Origin: Acetobacter cerevisiae | Lineage (GTDB): Bacteria > Pseudomonadota > Alphaproteobacteria > Acetobacterales > Acetobacteraceae | DNA length: 64,000 bases | NCBI RefSeq assembly: GCF_001580535.1 | Contig: NZ_LHZA01000150.1 | Span: 21,703-85,702 of the forward strand | Direction of reading: 5' to 3' | Part shown: piece after piece, positions 54,323-63,977 of the stretch | Position numbering within the stretch: position 1 is the first letter of the stretch | How the letters are laid out: every line of letters starts with the position of its first letter | Translations under genes and position numbers: made by a program | The notes under the pieces: generated by a model | Database searches by the model: none | The model's input: the letters and a program-made list of their open reading frames with translations, nothing else | What the model was told of the DNA's origin: nothing

Positions 54323-57178
54323 ATGACTGCCTCTTCTTCTAAAGGTGCCAACCCGCTGCGGGGCCTTGCCTCGGTCCAGCAGTCTCCGTGGCTTGACTTC
54401 ATCCGCCGCTCCTTTGTTGAAGACGGCTCTCTGGCACGCCTTGTGCAGGACGACGATATTCGTGGTGTGACCTCCAACCCGGCCATTTTCCAGAAGGCCA
54501 TGGGGGAAGGCACGGAATATGACGCGCAGATCCGCGATGTTCTGGCGCATGACAATGTCTCCCCCGGCACGCTGTATGAAAAGCTGGCCGTGCGGGACAT
54601 CAAGACCGCAGCCCATGTTCTGGCTCCGGTGTATGAGGCCACCCACAAGAAAGACGGGTTTGTCAGCCTTGAAGTCTCCCCCTATCTGGCGCGGGACGAA
54701 AAAGGCACGGCGCATGAAGCCCAGCGCCTGTGGGCCGATGTGGCTGAACCCAACCTGATGATCAAAATTCCGGCCACGCCGGAAAGCATCCCCGCCATCC
54801 GGCAGACCATTGCTGCGGGCATCAACGTCAACGTCACGCTGATTTTTGCGCTGTCTGCTTATAAGGCGGTGGTGGATGCGTGGCTGCTGGGGCTTGAAGA
54901 CCTGCAGAAAAAGGGCGGTGACCTGTCCAAAGTCGCATCCGTCGCCTCCTTCTTCGTCAGCCGCATTGATGGCAAGATTGACGCGGAAATTGATCGCCGC
55001 GTGAAAGCAGGTGACAAGGACGCAGACGCCCTGAAAGCCCTGCGCGGCAAGGTCGCCATTGCCAACGCCAAGGTGGCCTATGGCTACTGGCAGGAAATGA
55101 TGCAGACCCCGCGCTGGAAGGCTCTGGAAGCCGCCGGTGCCCAGCCGCAGCGCCTGCTGTGGGCCTCCACCGGCACCAAGGACAAAGCCTATAGCGACGT
55201 ACTGTATGTCGACAGCCTGATTGGCCCGCACACCGTCAACACCGTGCCGCCCGCTACCATGGATGCATTCCGTGACCACGGCACCGTGTCCGAAACGCTG
55301 ATGACCGGCCTTGATGACGCCCGCCACGTGATGGATGAAGCCGAACGGCTGAAGCTGGATCTGGACGGCGTAACCGCCACTCTGGTGGATGAAGGCGTGA
55401 CCTCCTTTGAGGAAGCGTTTGACAGCCTGCTCGGCTCCGTTGCCGCCAAACAGCAGGCCATGCTGGGCGACAAGCTGACCGACATGAAAACCAGCCTCCC
55501 TGCCCCGCTGGAAGAGGCGGTACAGAAAGGCCTGACGGCATGGCGTAAAGACGGCACCATCCGCAAGCTGTGGAACAAGGATGCCTCTGTCTGGACCAAT
55601 GGTCCGGAAAGCAAGTGGCTGAACTGGCTCAACATTGTTGAAGACCGTCTGGCCCACCTGTCCGAGTTGGAAAGCTTTCAGGCAGAAGTCAAAGCCCGCA
55701 ATTTCCAGCAGGTTCTGCTGATGGGCATGGGCGGCTCCAGCCTTGGGCCGGAAGTGCTGGCCATGACCTTTGGCAAGCATGAAGGCTTTGGCCACCTGTA
55801 TGTGCTGGACAGCACGGACCCGCAGCAGGTTGCCACGTTTGAAAAGAAGATCGACCCGGCGAACACGCTGTTCATCGTCGCCTCCAAATCCGGTGGCACG
55901 CTTGAGCCAAACATCATGCTCGCCTACTTCCATGACCTTGCCAAACGCGCACTGGGTGAAAAGGCTGGCTCCCACTTTGTGGCCATTACCGACCCCGGCT
56001 CCAAGCTGGAAGCACAGGCTAAAAAAGACGGCTTCTGGAAGATTTTTGCAGGCGACCCACAGATCGGTGGCCGCTATTCCGTGCTGTCCAACTTCGGCAT
56101 GGTTCCCGCCGCTGCCGCCGGCCTGCCGCTGAAGCTGTTCCTGGAAGACGCCCTGCGCGGCGTGCGTATGAGCGACGCCAGCGTGCCCCCAGCCCAGAAC
56201 CCCGGTGTGACACTGGGCACCATTATGGGTGTGGCCGCAACGCAGTTCGGGCGGGACAAGCTGAGCATTATCGCCACGCCGCAGATTGCCGATTTTGGCG
56301 CATGGATGGAGCAGCTGATTGCTGAATCCACCGGCAAGCACGGCAAGGGCATCATCCCCATTGATGATGAAACACTGGGTGGGCCGAAACGCTACGGCGC
56401 AGACCGCCTGTTTGTTTACCTGCGTCTGGTGCCCGAGCACCGGCATGAGCAGGATGAAGCCATTGCCATGCTGATTGACGCCGGGCAGCCGGTTATCACC
56501 ATCAATCTGCACAGCAAGCGCCAGATTGCGCAGGAATTCTTCCGCTGGGAGATTGCAACGGCTGTGGCCGGGGCGTTCCTGGGGATTGACCCGTTTGATC
56601 AGCCGGATGTGGAAGCCAGCAAGGTGGAAACCCGCAAGCTGACGGATGCCTATAACGAAACCGGTAAACTCCCTGCCGAGCAGCCTTTTGCGCAGCACGG
56701 GTCGTTCTCCTTCTTTGCGGACCCGGCCAACGCCAAAGCCCTTAAGGGTGACAGCGCGGAAGCTATTCTGAAAGCCCATTTCGACCGCGTGAAGGCGGGC
56801 GATTATGTGGGGCTGCTGGCCTATATCGAGCGTGACCGCGCGACGATGGAATGGATCCAGCACACCCGGCTGAAAATCCGTGATGTCAAGACCATTGCCA
56901 CAGCCGCAGAGTTTGGCCCGCGCTTCCTGCACTCCACGGGGCAGGCCTACAAAGGCGGACCCAACACGGGCGTGTTCCTGCAGATTACGGCGGATGACGC
57001 GAAGGACCTGCCCGTGCCGGGTGCCAACTACAGCTTTGGCGTGGTGAAAGCCGCACAGGCGCGTGGGGACTTTGATGTGCTGGCTGAACGCGGCCGCCGT
57101 GCGCTGCGTGTGCACATCCACGGCTCGCTGAAAGATGGTCTGGCCGCTCTGGCCACTGCGCTGCACGGCGCCCTCTAA
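54323..57178 (+). CDS. tal-pgi: Bifunctional transaldolase / glucose-6-phosphate isomerase fusion
   Basis: ATG 54323 has GAAAGGA upstream (alternative ATG 54314). The 951-residue protein joins transaldolase (about 1-370: [24 protein letters not shown], the Schiff-base lysine K286 in [11 protein letters not shown]) and phosphoglucose isomerase (about 385-951: [24 protein letters not shown] at 521-526, [18 protein letters not shown]). It links fructose-6-phosphate and erythrose-4-phosphate exchange with glucose-6-phosphate recycling. The fusion is known from acetic acid bacteria and is a useful taxonomic mark. It is coupled in an operon with tkt and gnd. Confidence 0.95.
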   Translation: MTASSSKGANPLRGLASVQQSPWLDFIRRSFVEDGSLARLVQDDDIRGVTSNPAIFQKAMGEGTEYDAQIRDVLAHDNVSPGTLYEKLAVRDIKTAAHVLAPVYEATHKKDGFVSLEVSPYLARDEKGTAHEAQRLWADVAEPNLMIKIPATPESIPAIRQTIAAGINVNVTLIFALSAYKAVVDAWLLGLEDLQKKGGDLSKVASVASFFVSRIDGKIDAEIDRRVKAGDKDADALKALRGKVAIANAKVAYGYWQEMMQTPRWKALEAAGAQPQRLLWASTGTKDKAYSDVLYVDSLIGPHTVNTVPPATMDAFRDHGTVSETLMTGLDDARHVMDEAERLKLDLDGVTATLVDEGVTSFEEAFDSLLGSVAAKQQAMLGDKLTDMKTSLPAPLEEAVQKGLTAWRKDGTIRKLWNKDASVWTNGPESKWLNWLNIVEDRLAHLSELESFQAEVKARNFQQVLLMGMGGSSLGPEVLAMTFGKHEGFGHLYVLDSTDPQQVATFEKKIDPANTLFIVASKSGGTLEPNIMLAYFHDLAKRALGEKAGSHFVAITDPGSKLEAQAKKDGFWKIFAGDPQIGGRYSVLSNFGMVPAAAAGLPLKLFLEDALRGVRMSDASVPPAQNPGVTLGTIMGVAATQFGRDKLSIIATPQIADFGAWMEQLIAESTGKHGKGIIPIDDETLGGPKRYGADRLFVYLRLVPEHRHEQDEAIAMLIDAGQPVITINLHSKRQIAQEFFRWEIATAVAGAFLGIDPFDQPDVEASKVETRKLTDAYNETGKLPAEQPFAQHGSFSFFADPANAKALKGDSAEAILKAHFDRVKAGDYVGLLAYIERDRATMEWIQHTRLKIRDVKTIATAAEFGPRFLHSTGQAYKGGPNTGVFLQITADDAKDLPVPGANYSFGVVKAAQARGDFDVLAERGRRALRVHIHGSLKDGLAALATALHGAL

Positions 57179-57212
57179 GATACGATTAAGACACGATAAG
57201 GAAAAACTGAGT

Positions 57213-58211
57213 ATGCAGATCGGCATCGTCGGGCTTGGCAGAATGGGCGGCAATATTGCCGTCCGCCTCACACGGCATGGACATGACGTCGTGGTCTATG
57301 ACCGTGACCCCGCAGCTGTTGAAAAAGTGGTGGCCCGTGCGGACGCCGGGCGTGCCGTTGGTGCCAGCAGCCTGACGGACGTGGTGGAAAAACTGGCAGG
57401 CCCGAAGCGGATTGTCTGGTCCATGCTCCCGGCTGGTGAGATTACGGAAGAAACCGTGATGTCCCTCGGCGGCCTGATGCAGCGCGGCGATATTGTGATT
57501 GATGGTGGCAACACCTACTACAAGGACGATATCCGCCGCGCCAAAACGCTGGCTGAAAAAGGCATTGACTACGTTGATGTCGGCACCTCCGGCGGCGTGT
57601 GGGGGCTGGAGCGCGGCTACTGCATGATGTACGGCGGCGCGAAGGAAGCCGCTGAACATATCGATCCCATTCTGTCCGCTCTGGCTCCCGGCATTGGCGA
57701 TATTCCGCGCACCCCCGGCCGTGACCGTGAGGGCGTGGACCCGCGGGCCGAGCAGGGCTATCTGTATTGCGGCCCGGCTGGCTCCGGCCATTTTGTCAAA
57801 ATGGTCCATAACGGCATTGAATACGGCATGATGCAGGCCTTTGCTGAAGGCTTTGACGTGATGTACCGTAAGGACTCCCCGCTCCTGCCGGAAGATGAAC
57901 GCTTCTCGCTCAACATGGCGGATATTGCGGAAGTCTGGCGGCGTGGCAGCGTCGTCTCCTCCTGGCTGCTGGATCTGACGGCACAGGCGCTGACCAAGAA
58001 TGAATCCCTCTCCGAATTCTCCGGGGAAGTGAATGATTCCGGGGAAGGCCGCTGGACGATTGAAGCCGCGATTGAAGAAGCCGTGCCCGTGCCGGTGATG
58101 ACGGCAGCGCTCTTCACCCGCTTCCGCTCCCGCTCTGGCAACACGTTCTCGGAAAAAGTGCTGTCTGCCATGCGGTATGGCTTTGGTGGACACGTTGAAA
58201 CAAAAGACTAA
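57213..58211 (+). CDS. gnd: 6-phosphogluconate dehydrogenase (short, decarboxylating form)
   Basis: The 332-residue protein begins [19 protein letters not shown], the NAD(P) Rossmann motif. [35 protein letters not shown] and the catalytic-lysine block [19 protein letters not shown] are present. Length near 330, much shorter than the 470-residue E. coli enzyme, marks the GndA/GntZ short type found in acetic acid bacteria, often with NAD preference. It oxidises 6-phosphogluconate to ribulose-5-phosphate and CO2. AAGGA precedes ATG 57213. Confidence 0.95.
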   Translation: MQIGIVGLGRMGGNIAVRLTRHGHDVVVYDRDPAAVEKVVARADAGRAVGASSLTDVVEKLAGPKRIVWSMLPAGEITEETVMSLGGLMQRGDIVIDGGNTYYKDDIRRAKTLAEKGIDYVDVGTSGGVWGLERGYCMMYGGAKEAAEHIDPILSALAPGIGDIPRTPGRDREGVDPRAEQGYLYCGPAGSGHFVKMVHNGIEYGMMQAFAEGFDVMYRKDSPLLPEDERFSLNMADIAEVWRRGSVVSSWLLDLTAQALTKNESLSEFSGEVNDSGEGRWTIEAAIEEAVPVPVMTAALFTRFRSRSGNTFSEKVLSAMRYGFGGHVETKD

Positions 58212-58256
58212 GTGCGTATTTTAGCACATGTTTAACACTGGGAGCGCAGACGCAGC

Positions 58257-59171
58257 ATGACGGTTACCGATAACGCCCTTCACGCCGCTCTTGCGCCCCC
58301 GGCGTCCCGCATCAAGCTGGTGGTGTCCGATATGGACGGCACCTTGCTGACCCCGGAAAAGCAGGTCACGCACCACACGCTGGCCGCCGTGCAGGCGCTG
58401 AAGGACGCGGGTATTCCCCTCTGCCTCGTCAGCAGCCGTCCGCCGGGCGGGATTGAGATGTATTTTGATGTGCTCGGCCTGCACACGCCCTATGGCGCGT
58501 TAAATGGCGGTACAATCTTCAATGCCGATCGCACGGTGCGCTCCCAGCTGGCGCTCGACCCCGGAGCGGTGCAGGACGCGCTGGATATGCTGAAAGTGCA
58601 TAATCTGGATGCCTGGCTATTCCGTGGGCATGAGTGGCTGGTGGATAACCCCACCGGCGCGTATGTGGAGCCCGAACGCAAAGCCGTGCGTATGGACCCG
58701 CAGATTGTCTCCAGCTTTGCAGGCTCCACCACCGGTATTGGTAAAATCACCGGCTCCTCTGCCGATTATGATGCCGTTGCCCGGCAGGAAGCCGAAATTG
58801 GGATGCTGCTGGAAGGCCGCGCCAGTGTTGCCCGCTCCAGCCAGTGGTTCCTTGATATTACCCCGCTGGATGCCAACAAGGGCAACGCCCTGCGCCATCT
58901 GGCAGAATTCTACGGGGTTGCCCCCTCAGAAGTGGCCTGCATTGGCGATATGGACAACGATGTGCCGATGTTCAAAGTCGCAGGGCTCGCCATTGCCATG
59001 GGGCAAGCTTCCGAAGGCGTGGCCGCGCAGGCCCATTTTGTGACAGCCGCCAATACGGATGAAGGCTGGTCTAAGGCCATTGAGTCCATTGTGCTGCCCC
59101 GTGCCGTCTCTTTGAACGATCACCCCGCCAGCGCGCCTGCCGCATCCCCCGGCACGCCCGCCGGGGCCTGA
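58257..59171 (+). CDS. Cof-type HAD-superfamily phosphatase (1)
   Basis: The 304-residue protein has HAD motif I DMDGTLL, motif II in LVSSRPPGGI, a C2-cap domain in the middle, and motifs III/IV in DANKGNALRHL and GDMDNDVPMF, the Cof subfamily (IIB) layout. Such enzymes hydrolyse sugar phosphates, FMN or PLP; the substrate is not predictable. A C-terminal Ala/Pro tail (HPASAPAASPG) is unusual. It lies 45 bases after gnd, inside the pentose-phosphate operon, and 3 bases before the second Cof gene. Confidence 0.85.
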   Translation: MTVTDNALHAALAPPASRIKLVVSDMDGTLLTPEKQVTHHTLAAVQALKDAGIPLCLVSSRPPGGIEMYFDVLGLHTPYGALNGGTIFNADRTVRSQLALDPGAVQDALDMLKVHNLDAWLFRGHEWLVDNPTGAYVEPERKAVRMDPQIVSSFAGSTTGIGKITGSSADYDAVARQEAEIGMLLEGRASVARSSQWFLDITPLDANKGNALRHLAEFYGVAPSEVACIGDMDNDVPMFKVAGLAIAMGQASEGVAAQAHFVTAANTDEGWSKAIESIVLPRAVSLNDHPASAPAASPGTPAGA

Positions 59172-59174
59172 CCC

Positions 59175-59993
59175 ATGCCCCGCCCGCCGCATGACATCCG
59201 GCTGGTGCTGGCTGATGTGGATGGCACACTGGTCACGCGGGAGAAAATTCTCACCCCGCGTGCCATCCGGGCCGTGCAGGCTTTGCGGGAACGGGACATT
59301 CTGTTTGCCATTACGTCCGGCAGGCCACCCCGTGGCATGGCCATGCTCATTGACCCGCTGGGGCTGACAACCCCGCTGGCGGGCTTTAACGGCGGCATGA
59401 TGGTGCAGCCGGATATGCAGCTTATCAGCGCCCTGCGCCTGCCCCGCGCGGTGGCAGAAAAAACCCTCGCTTTGCTGAAAGAGCACGGTGTGCCCGCATG
59501 GGTTTACACCTCGCAGGACTGGCTGGTGCCTGATGCCTCAGCCCCGCATGTTGCGCGGGAGCAGTGGACGGTCAAATTCCCGCCGCGTGTCACCAGTTCT
59601 TATGACGACGTGCTGGATGATGTGATCAAGATTACCGGTGTGAGTGATGATGCGGAGCTGATGCGCAGCATTGCCGCCACTCTGGCGCAGGAGCTGGGGA
59701 CCTCGGCTTCCGCCGCCCTGTCTCAACCCTATTATGTTGACATCACCCACCCGGATGCCAACAAAGGCGGCGTTGTCCACACGCTGGAACGCCTGCTGAA
59801 AATACCCGCCACTGCCATGCTCACCGTTGGGGATCAGCCAAATGATGTGCTGATGTTCCGCGCCAGTGGCACCTCCATTGCCATGGGGCAGGCGACAGAC
59901 AGCGTACAAACCAGCGCCACATGGACAACTGCGTCTTCTGAAGAGGACGGGTTTGCCAAAGGCATTGAACGGTTTGTGCTCGGAGAGGACTGA
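59175..59993 (+). CDS. Cof-type HAD-superfamily phosphatase (2)
   Basis: The 272-residue protein has the same plan as its neighbour: motif I DVDGTLV, ITSGRPPRGMAML, the C2 cap, DANKGGVVHTLERLL and motif IV GDQPNDVLMF. Its cap region differs strongly from copy 1, so the pair probably has different substrates (inference). Starts 3 bases after copy 1 and ends 4 bases before pgl, so translation is likely coupled. Together they may remove excess sugar phosphates. Confidence 0.85.
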   Translation: MPRPPHDIRLVLADVDGTLVTREKILTPRAIRAVQALRERDILFAITSGRPPRGMAMLIDPLGLTTPLAGFNGGMMVQPDMQLISALRLPRAVAEKTLALLKEHGVPAWVYTSQDWLVPDASAPHVAREQWTVKFPPRVTSSYDDVLDDVIKITGVSDDAELMRSIAATLAQELGTSASAALSQPYYVDITHPDANKGGVVHTLERLLKIPATAMLTVGDQPNDVLMFRASGTSIAMGQATDSVQTSATWTTASSEEDGFAKGIERFVLGED

Positions 59994-59997
59994 TATC

Positions 59998-60741
59998 ATG
60001 ACCGGACAGAACACCCGCACTGGCAAGATTGCCGTTTTTGCAGACAGAGAAGCCGCCACGCGCCATCTGGCCGACTGGCTGTTGCAGGAGGCACAGGCTA
60101 AAAAGGATGGGCCGTTCAGCATTGCCCTTTCCGGCGGCAGCACGCCGCAACTGCTGTACAGCATGATGGCGTCCGAGCCGTATGCCAGCCGCTTCCCCTG
60201 GGCGCGAATGGAGTTCTTTCTGGGGGATGACCGCTTTCTGGCGCATGACCATGAGGACAGCAATTCCGGCATGCTCCAGCGCCTGCTGTTCTCCCGCGTG
60301 CCGGTGCCGGCAGAAAATGTGCATCTCATCCCCACGGCAGGCACTGCGGAAGACGCCGCCAAAGAGTATGATGCCGAACTGAAAAAGTTTTACGGGGCAG
60401 ACACCCTCCAGCCGGGCAAGCCGCTGTTTGATGTCAATCTGCTCGGGCTGGGCAGCGATGGCCATACAGCCTCCCTCTTCCCCGGTCAGCCGGTGCTGAA
60501 GGAACGCACGGCGTGGGTTTCCACCTGCGTGCCGCCCGTCGCCCCCTATACCCGCCTGACCATGACCTACCCGGCCATTGATGCCAGCCGCCATGTGGTC
60601 TTTCTGGTGGAAGGGGCCTCCAAGCGGGAGACCGTGGCCAAAGTCCGCGCGCAGGACCCCACCTGCCCGGCCAGCGCCATTACCGCCATGGGCGATCTGA
60701 CGTGGGTGCTGGACCGTGACGCCGCCCCGGCAGACGTATAA
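59998..60741 (+). CDS. pgl: 6-phosphogluconolactonase
   Basis: ATG 59998 gives 247 residues of the NagB/RpiA-like family: FSIALSGGSTPQLLYSMM, FFLGDDRFLAHDHEDSNSGM and LLGLGSDGHTASLFPGQPVL, the DevB/Pgl signatures. It hydrolyses 6-phosphogluconolactone to 6-phosphogluconate in the oxidative pentose phosphate pathway. GGAGAGGA lies upstream. The glucose-6-phosphate dehydrogenase gene is not in the window. Confidence 0.93.
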   Translation: MTGQNTRTGKIAVFADREAATRHLADWLLQEAQAKKDGPFSIALSGGSTPQLLYSMMASEPYASRFPWARMEFFLGDDRFLAHDHEDSNSGMLQRLLFSRVPVPAENVHLIPTAGTAEDAAKEYDAELKKFYGADTLQPGKPLFDVNLLGLGSDGHTASLFPGQPVLKERTAWVSTCVPPVAPYTRLTMTYPAIDASRHVVFLVEGASKRETVAKVRAQDPTCPASAITAMGDLTWVLDRDAAPADV

Positions 60742-60798
60742 AACACCCACACCCTGACCACACCCGACCATAAAAAAACAAAAACAAGGACCCTCTCC

Positions 60799-62136
60799 AT
60801 GACCGGCAAAGCACCAGACCCCGCCGCCAACCTGAAACAGCAAGCCGCCATCAAGGCCGCATCACTGGTGCAGGACGGGATGGCTGTCGGCCTTGGCACA
60901 GGCTCCACAGCGTTTTTTGTCGTGGCGGAACTCGGCCGCCGCGTGCGGGAGGAAGGGCTGAAAATCTGCGCCATTCCCACCTCCGACGCTACGGAAGCAC
61001 AGGCGCGGGAAGAAGGCATTCCGCTCACCACCTTCGCCGCACATCCAGAACTCGACATCACCATTGATGGCGCGGATGAGATCGAGCCGCGCACGCTCAA
61101 CCTCGTCAAAGGCCGGGGCGGTGCGCTGCTGCGGGAAAAGATTGTGGCCTCCGCTGCAAAGCAGTTTGTGATTGTGGCGGACAGCAGCAAGTATGTTGAC
61201 CATCTGGGCATGCTCTGCCCGGTGCCGGTGGAAGTCATTCCCTTTGGCTGGGAGAATGTTGCGGTAAAGCTCGGCCGCATGGGCGCGCACGTCACCCCGC
61301 GCAAACACCGGGATGGCTCTTTTTATCTCACGGATGAAAAGAACCTGATTATGGATTGCGTGTTCGGCCCGATTGAAAACCCGCACAAGCTGGGCACGGA
61401 TATCCACAGCATTGTGGGTGTGGTGGAACACGGGCTGTTTATTGAAATGGCGACGCAGGCCATTACCGCCGGCCCTGAGGGCATTCGCGTGATTACCCCC
61501 ACCGTGTCCGACGGGCTGATTGCCACCCCGGCACTAGACCCCTCAGAGCCTGTCACCCTCGTGCCGCCCGTGCCGAACGAGAACGGCAGCAGCAAAACCG
61601 TCCTGCCGACGCAGCCGGTGGCAAACGGGATCAAAAAACAGTTGCTGGTGATTATGGGCGTTTCCGGCTCCGGCAAGACCACCATTGCGGAAGGTCTGCG
61701 CAATGAGCTGGGCTGGCCTTTTCAGGAAGGGGATGACCTACACCCCGCCGCCAATGTTGCCAAAATGGCTGCCAGCATCCCGCTGAATGATGAAGACCGC
61801 TGGCCCTGGCTGGCCCGCTGCCAGGAATGGCTGGCCGAGTGTAACCGGGCAGGCACCGGGGGGATTCTCACCTGCTCCGCGCTGAAACATTCCTACCGGG
61901 ATGTGCTGCGCAAAGGCGGCCTGGAGCCCATCTTTATCTATCTGCACACATCGGAAGCCGTGCTGCTGGAACGGCTGAAGCGCCGGCGGGGCCACTACAT
62001 GCCCCCCACCCTGCTGCCCAGCCAGTTGCAGACGCTGGAAGCACCGGCGGCTGATGAACATGCCCTCAGCATGTCCGCAGATACCAATCCGGCTGAAACC
62101 ATTGCGGAAATTCTGTCCTATCTGAAAACCATCTGA
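60799..62136 (+). CDS. rpiA-gntK: Ribose-5-phosphate isomerase A / gluconokinase fusion
   Basis: The 445-residue protein joins RpiA (about 1-240: MAVGLGTGSTAFFVVAEL, the conserved TIDGADEIEPRTLNLVKGRGGALLREK, with IVGVVEHGLFI near its end) to a Ser/Pro/Asn linker (245-275) and gluconokinase GntK (about 280-445: Walker A GVSGSGKTT from 287, EGDDLHPAANVAKM, LTCSALKHSYRD, ERLKRRRGHYMPPTLLPSQ). One polypeptide would interconvert ribulose/ribose-5-phosphate and phosphorylate gluconate to 6-phosphogluconate. No stop or frameshift separates the domains, so it is a true fusion. Gluconate phosphorylation feeds gnd in the same operon. Confidence 0.93.
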   Translation: MTGKAPDPAANLKQQAAIKAASLVQDGMAVGLGTGSTAFFVVAELGRRVREEGLKICAIPTSDATEAQAREEGIPLTTFAAHPELDITIDGADEIEPRTLNLVKGRGGALLREKIVASAAKQFVIVADSSKYVDHLGMLCPVPVEVIPFGWENVAVKLGRMGAHVTPRKHRDGSFYLTDEKNLIMDCVFGPIENPHKLGTDIHSIVGVVEHGLFIEMATQAITAGPEGIRVITPTVSDGLIATPALDPSEPVTLVPPVPNENGSSKTVLPTQPVANGIKKQLLVIMGVSGSGKTTIAEGLRNELGWPFQEGDDLHPAANVAKMAASIPLNDEDRWPWLARCQEWLAECNRAGTGGILTCSALKHSYRDVLRKGGLEPIFIYLHTSEAVLLERLKRRRGHYMPPTLLPSQLQTLEAPAADEHALSMSADTNPAETIAEILSYLKTI

Positions 62137-62161
62137 CCTTAAGCAAAAGGGGGAATGCGCT

Positions 62162-62392
62162 GTGGGCCATAATTACGCAAAACCGCTGACATCCGGGCAG
62201 AAGATGGAACGGTTGCTCACGCGTATTCCCCCCTCATGGGCCATACGGATGGAGCGTGCGACGGGCACCGCCTTATGGCGTGCGATGGTCCATGCACCGG
62301 AAGCCGCCGAGGGCGCGTGGAGTGACACGCATCAGGACTTGGCTGATGCACTGGAAGACGCATGGCGGCGCAACCGGACGGTGCTGGCTTAA
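62162..62392 (+). CDS. Small hypothetical protein
   Basis: GTG 62162 with AAGGGGG upstream opens a 76-residue frame, 25 bases after rpiA-gntK. The product has no signal or membrane helix; features are SGQKMERLLTRIPPSWAIRMERATGTALWRAM and a charged helix DLADALEDAWRRNR. No family recognised. Its stop overlaps that of the next minus-strand gene (TTAA). Confidence 0.5.
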   Translation: MGHNYAKPLTSGQKMERLLTRIPPSWAIRMERATGTALWRAMVHAPEAAEGAWSDTHQDLADALEDAWRRNRTVLA

Positions 62393-62631
62393 CGCACCCG
62401 CCCACGTTTACGAGGCTGGCCGGTGAGCGGATTGATCTGCTCCCGGCGCGGCGGTTTGGGCGTGGTGTCCGGCACCACGTGGCAGGGCACACCCTCCGCC
62501 CGGCGCGCTGCGGCAAAGCGTTCCGCGTGCGTTAATTGCGCGGCCTGATACAGCACTTTATCCCCCAGCATTACCTTGTGTTGTCGCACCGGTTCTTCCT
62601 TTTTTGTGTCCGGAGAGCCCTCATATTGCAC
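62389..62631 (-). CDS. Small basic hypothetical protein
   Basis: The 80-residue frame starts with GTG 62631 (AAGG upstream) or ATG 62571. The protein contains VLYQAAQLTHAERFAAARRAEG and ends in a Pro/Arg-rich basic tail (PRREQINPLTGQPRKRGRVR). No signal peptide. The tail could bind nucleic acid, but that is only charge-based. It converges on the previous gene with overlapping stops. Confidence 0.45.
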   Translation of the reverse strand: MQYEGSPDTKKEEPVRQHKVMLGDKVLYQAAQLTHAERFAAARRAEGVPCHVVPDTTPKPPRREQINPLTGQPRKRGRVR

Positions 62632-62682
62632 CCGCGCCTTCTATATTCTAACGTATATAATACGATCAGGTCCGGGATACTC

Positions 62683-63831
62683 ATGCGCTCTCTCATGCTC
62701 CGTTGCAGACTGCTCTGCTCCTCATCCCTCATGCTCGGCCTGCTGGGCGTGGGGCTGGCCGTCCCTCTGGCTGTGTCCGGTCAGGCCACCGCACAGGCAG
62801 CGCAGCCGGCGGAAGGCCCCGGCGCGCACGTTGTCGCGCAGGCCGTGGCCACCATGCCGACGGTGAATAATATCCCGGTCTATCCCCGCACGGTTACGGA
62901 TATGAGTGGCACCAGCGTTGCGCTGGACAAAAGCGCCCTCAATATTGCGGATCTCTGGTTTGCCCATAACGAGATTACCGTCATGCTCGGCGGGGCGGAA
63001 CGCATCAAAGTCACGGCAGATAAACCGGCAGACCTGCCCTGGCTGTTCAAAATCGCCCCCATGCTGCGCTCGGCTGAAACCGGAATCCACCCGGATAGCG
63101 TGAACCCGGAAGACCTGCTGAACCGCCATATCGGGCTGGTCTTTGTGCCCACCCATGCCAAGGCGGAAGAACTGCGCAAAACCGGCCTGCCTACGCTGGA
63201 TGCGCACTACACCACACTGCCACAGATGCTCACCTTCGTGGACATGACGGCCGACGCCCTCGCCACGCCTTATGCGCATGAGATCGCCAGCGAATATCGC
63301 CAGAAGCTGGAAGCGTTGCAGCAGAGTCTGCACGCCCGCACGGCCTCCCTGCCCGCCTCCGCCCGCCCACGTGTGCTGCATATTGCCCGCCTTAACCCCC
63401 TGCAAATTGACGGCAAAGATACGCTGATTGATGCATGGATTCAGGCGGCTGGCGGTCGCAATGCGGCGGCAGAAGTTTCCGGCAACCATCGCCCCGTCAC
63501 GTTTGAGCAGATTGCGGCCTGGAACCCGGATATGATTGTCATCGGGGCCAACGCCGGACCTCTGGCGGCAGACGCCCCGCTGCGCACCTTGGCAGCTTTC
63601 CAGAACGGCAAGGCATGGACCAACCCGCAGGGTGTGTTCCCGTGGGATCGCTACGGGTGTGAGGTTCTGCTTCAACTGGAATGGGCGGCCCAGCACGTCC
63701 AGCCGGAACTCTTCAAGGACATCGACGTGCGCCGGGACCTGAAAGCGTTCTACAAACAGTTCTTCCGCTACAGCCTGACGGATGACGACGTGACACGAAT
63801 TCTGGCAGACCAGCCACCTATGGTTTTATAA
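62683..63831 (+). CDS. ABC transporter substrate-binding protein, iron/cobalamin-chelate type
   Basis: ATG 62683 starts a signal peptide (MRSLMLRCRLLCSSSLMLGLLG...); the upstream frame from 62536 has none. The roughly 382-residue protein is a BtuF/FhuD-like class III binding protein: PVYPRTVTDMSG, SALNIADLWFAHNEITVMLGGAERIKVTA, LPTLDAHYTTLPQ, VLHIARLNPLQIDGKDTLIDAWIQAAGG and ITFEQIAAWNPDMIVIG. It should bind a siderophore, haem or cobalamin in the periplasm. No permease or ATPase follows inside the window; they may lie beyond it. Confidence 0.82.
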   Translation: MRSLMLRCRLLCSSSLMLGLLGVGLAVPLAVSGQATAQAAQPAEGPGAHVVAQAVATMPTVNNIPVYPRTVTDMSGTSVALDKSALNIADLWFAHNEITVMLGGAERIKVTADKPADLPWLFKIAPMLRSAETGIHPDSVNPEDLLNRHIGLVFVPTHAKAEELRKTGLPTLDAHYTTLPQMLTFVDMTADALATPYAHEIASEYRQKLEALQQSLHARTASLPASARPRVLHIARLNPLQIDGKDTLIDAWIQAAGGRNAAAEVSGNHRPVTFEQIAAWNPDMIVIGANAGPLAADAPLRTLAAFQNGKAWTNPQGVFPWDRYGCEVLLQLEWAAQHVQPELFKDIDVRRDLKAFYKQFFRYSLTDDDVTRILADQPPMVL

Positions 63832-63904
63832 TAAAACGAGAAAATTTTTTATTATTCTAAAACTTTTCAACACAATAGAAATATATCAGAACTATTGATT
63901 TTTT

Positions 63905-63930
63905 TTGATTTTTTATATACAAAAAATCAA
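63905..63930. terminator. AT-rich hairpin after binding-protein gene
   Basis: TTGATTTTTT and AAAAAATCAA form a 10-bp perfect inverted repeat with loop ATATAC, 74 bases after the stop, followed by TTTATT. It is possible terminator structure but weak in G+C. Confidence 0.4.
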
Positions 63931-63977
63931 TTTATTAAGGGACAGTCAGCATGCTTTTCTACAACCACTGCGGTCTA

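Noticed and set aside
54281..57271. 996-codon open frame on the minus strand opposite tal-pgi
   Set aside because: It mirrors a highly expressed G+C-rich gene; its translation is rich in His, Gly, Arg and Gln without family motifs, while the plus frame has two catalytic domains.
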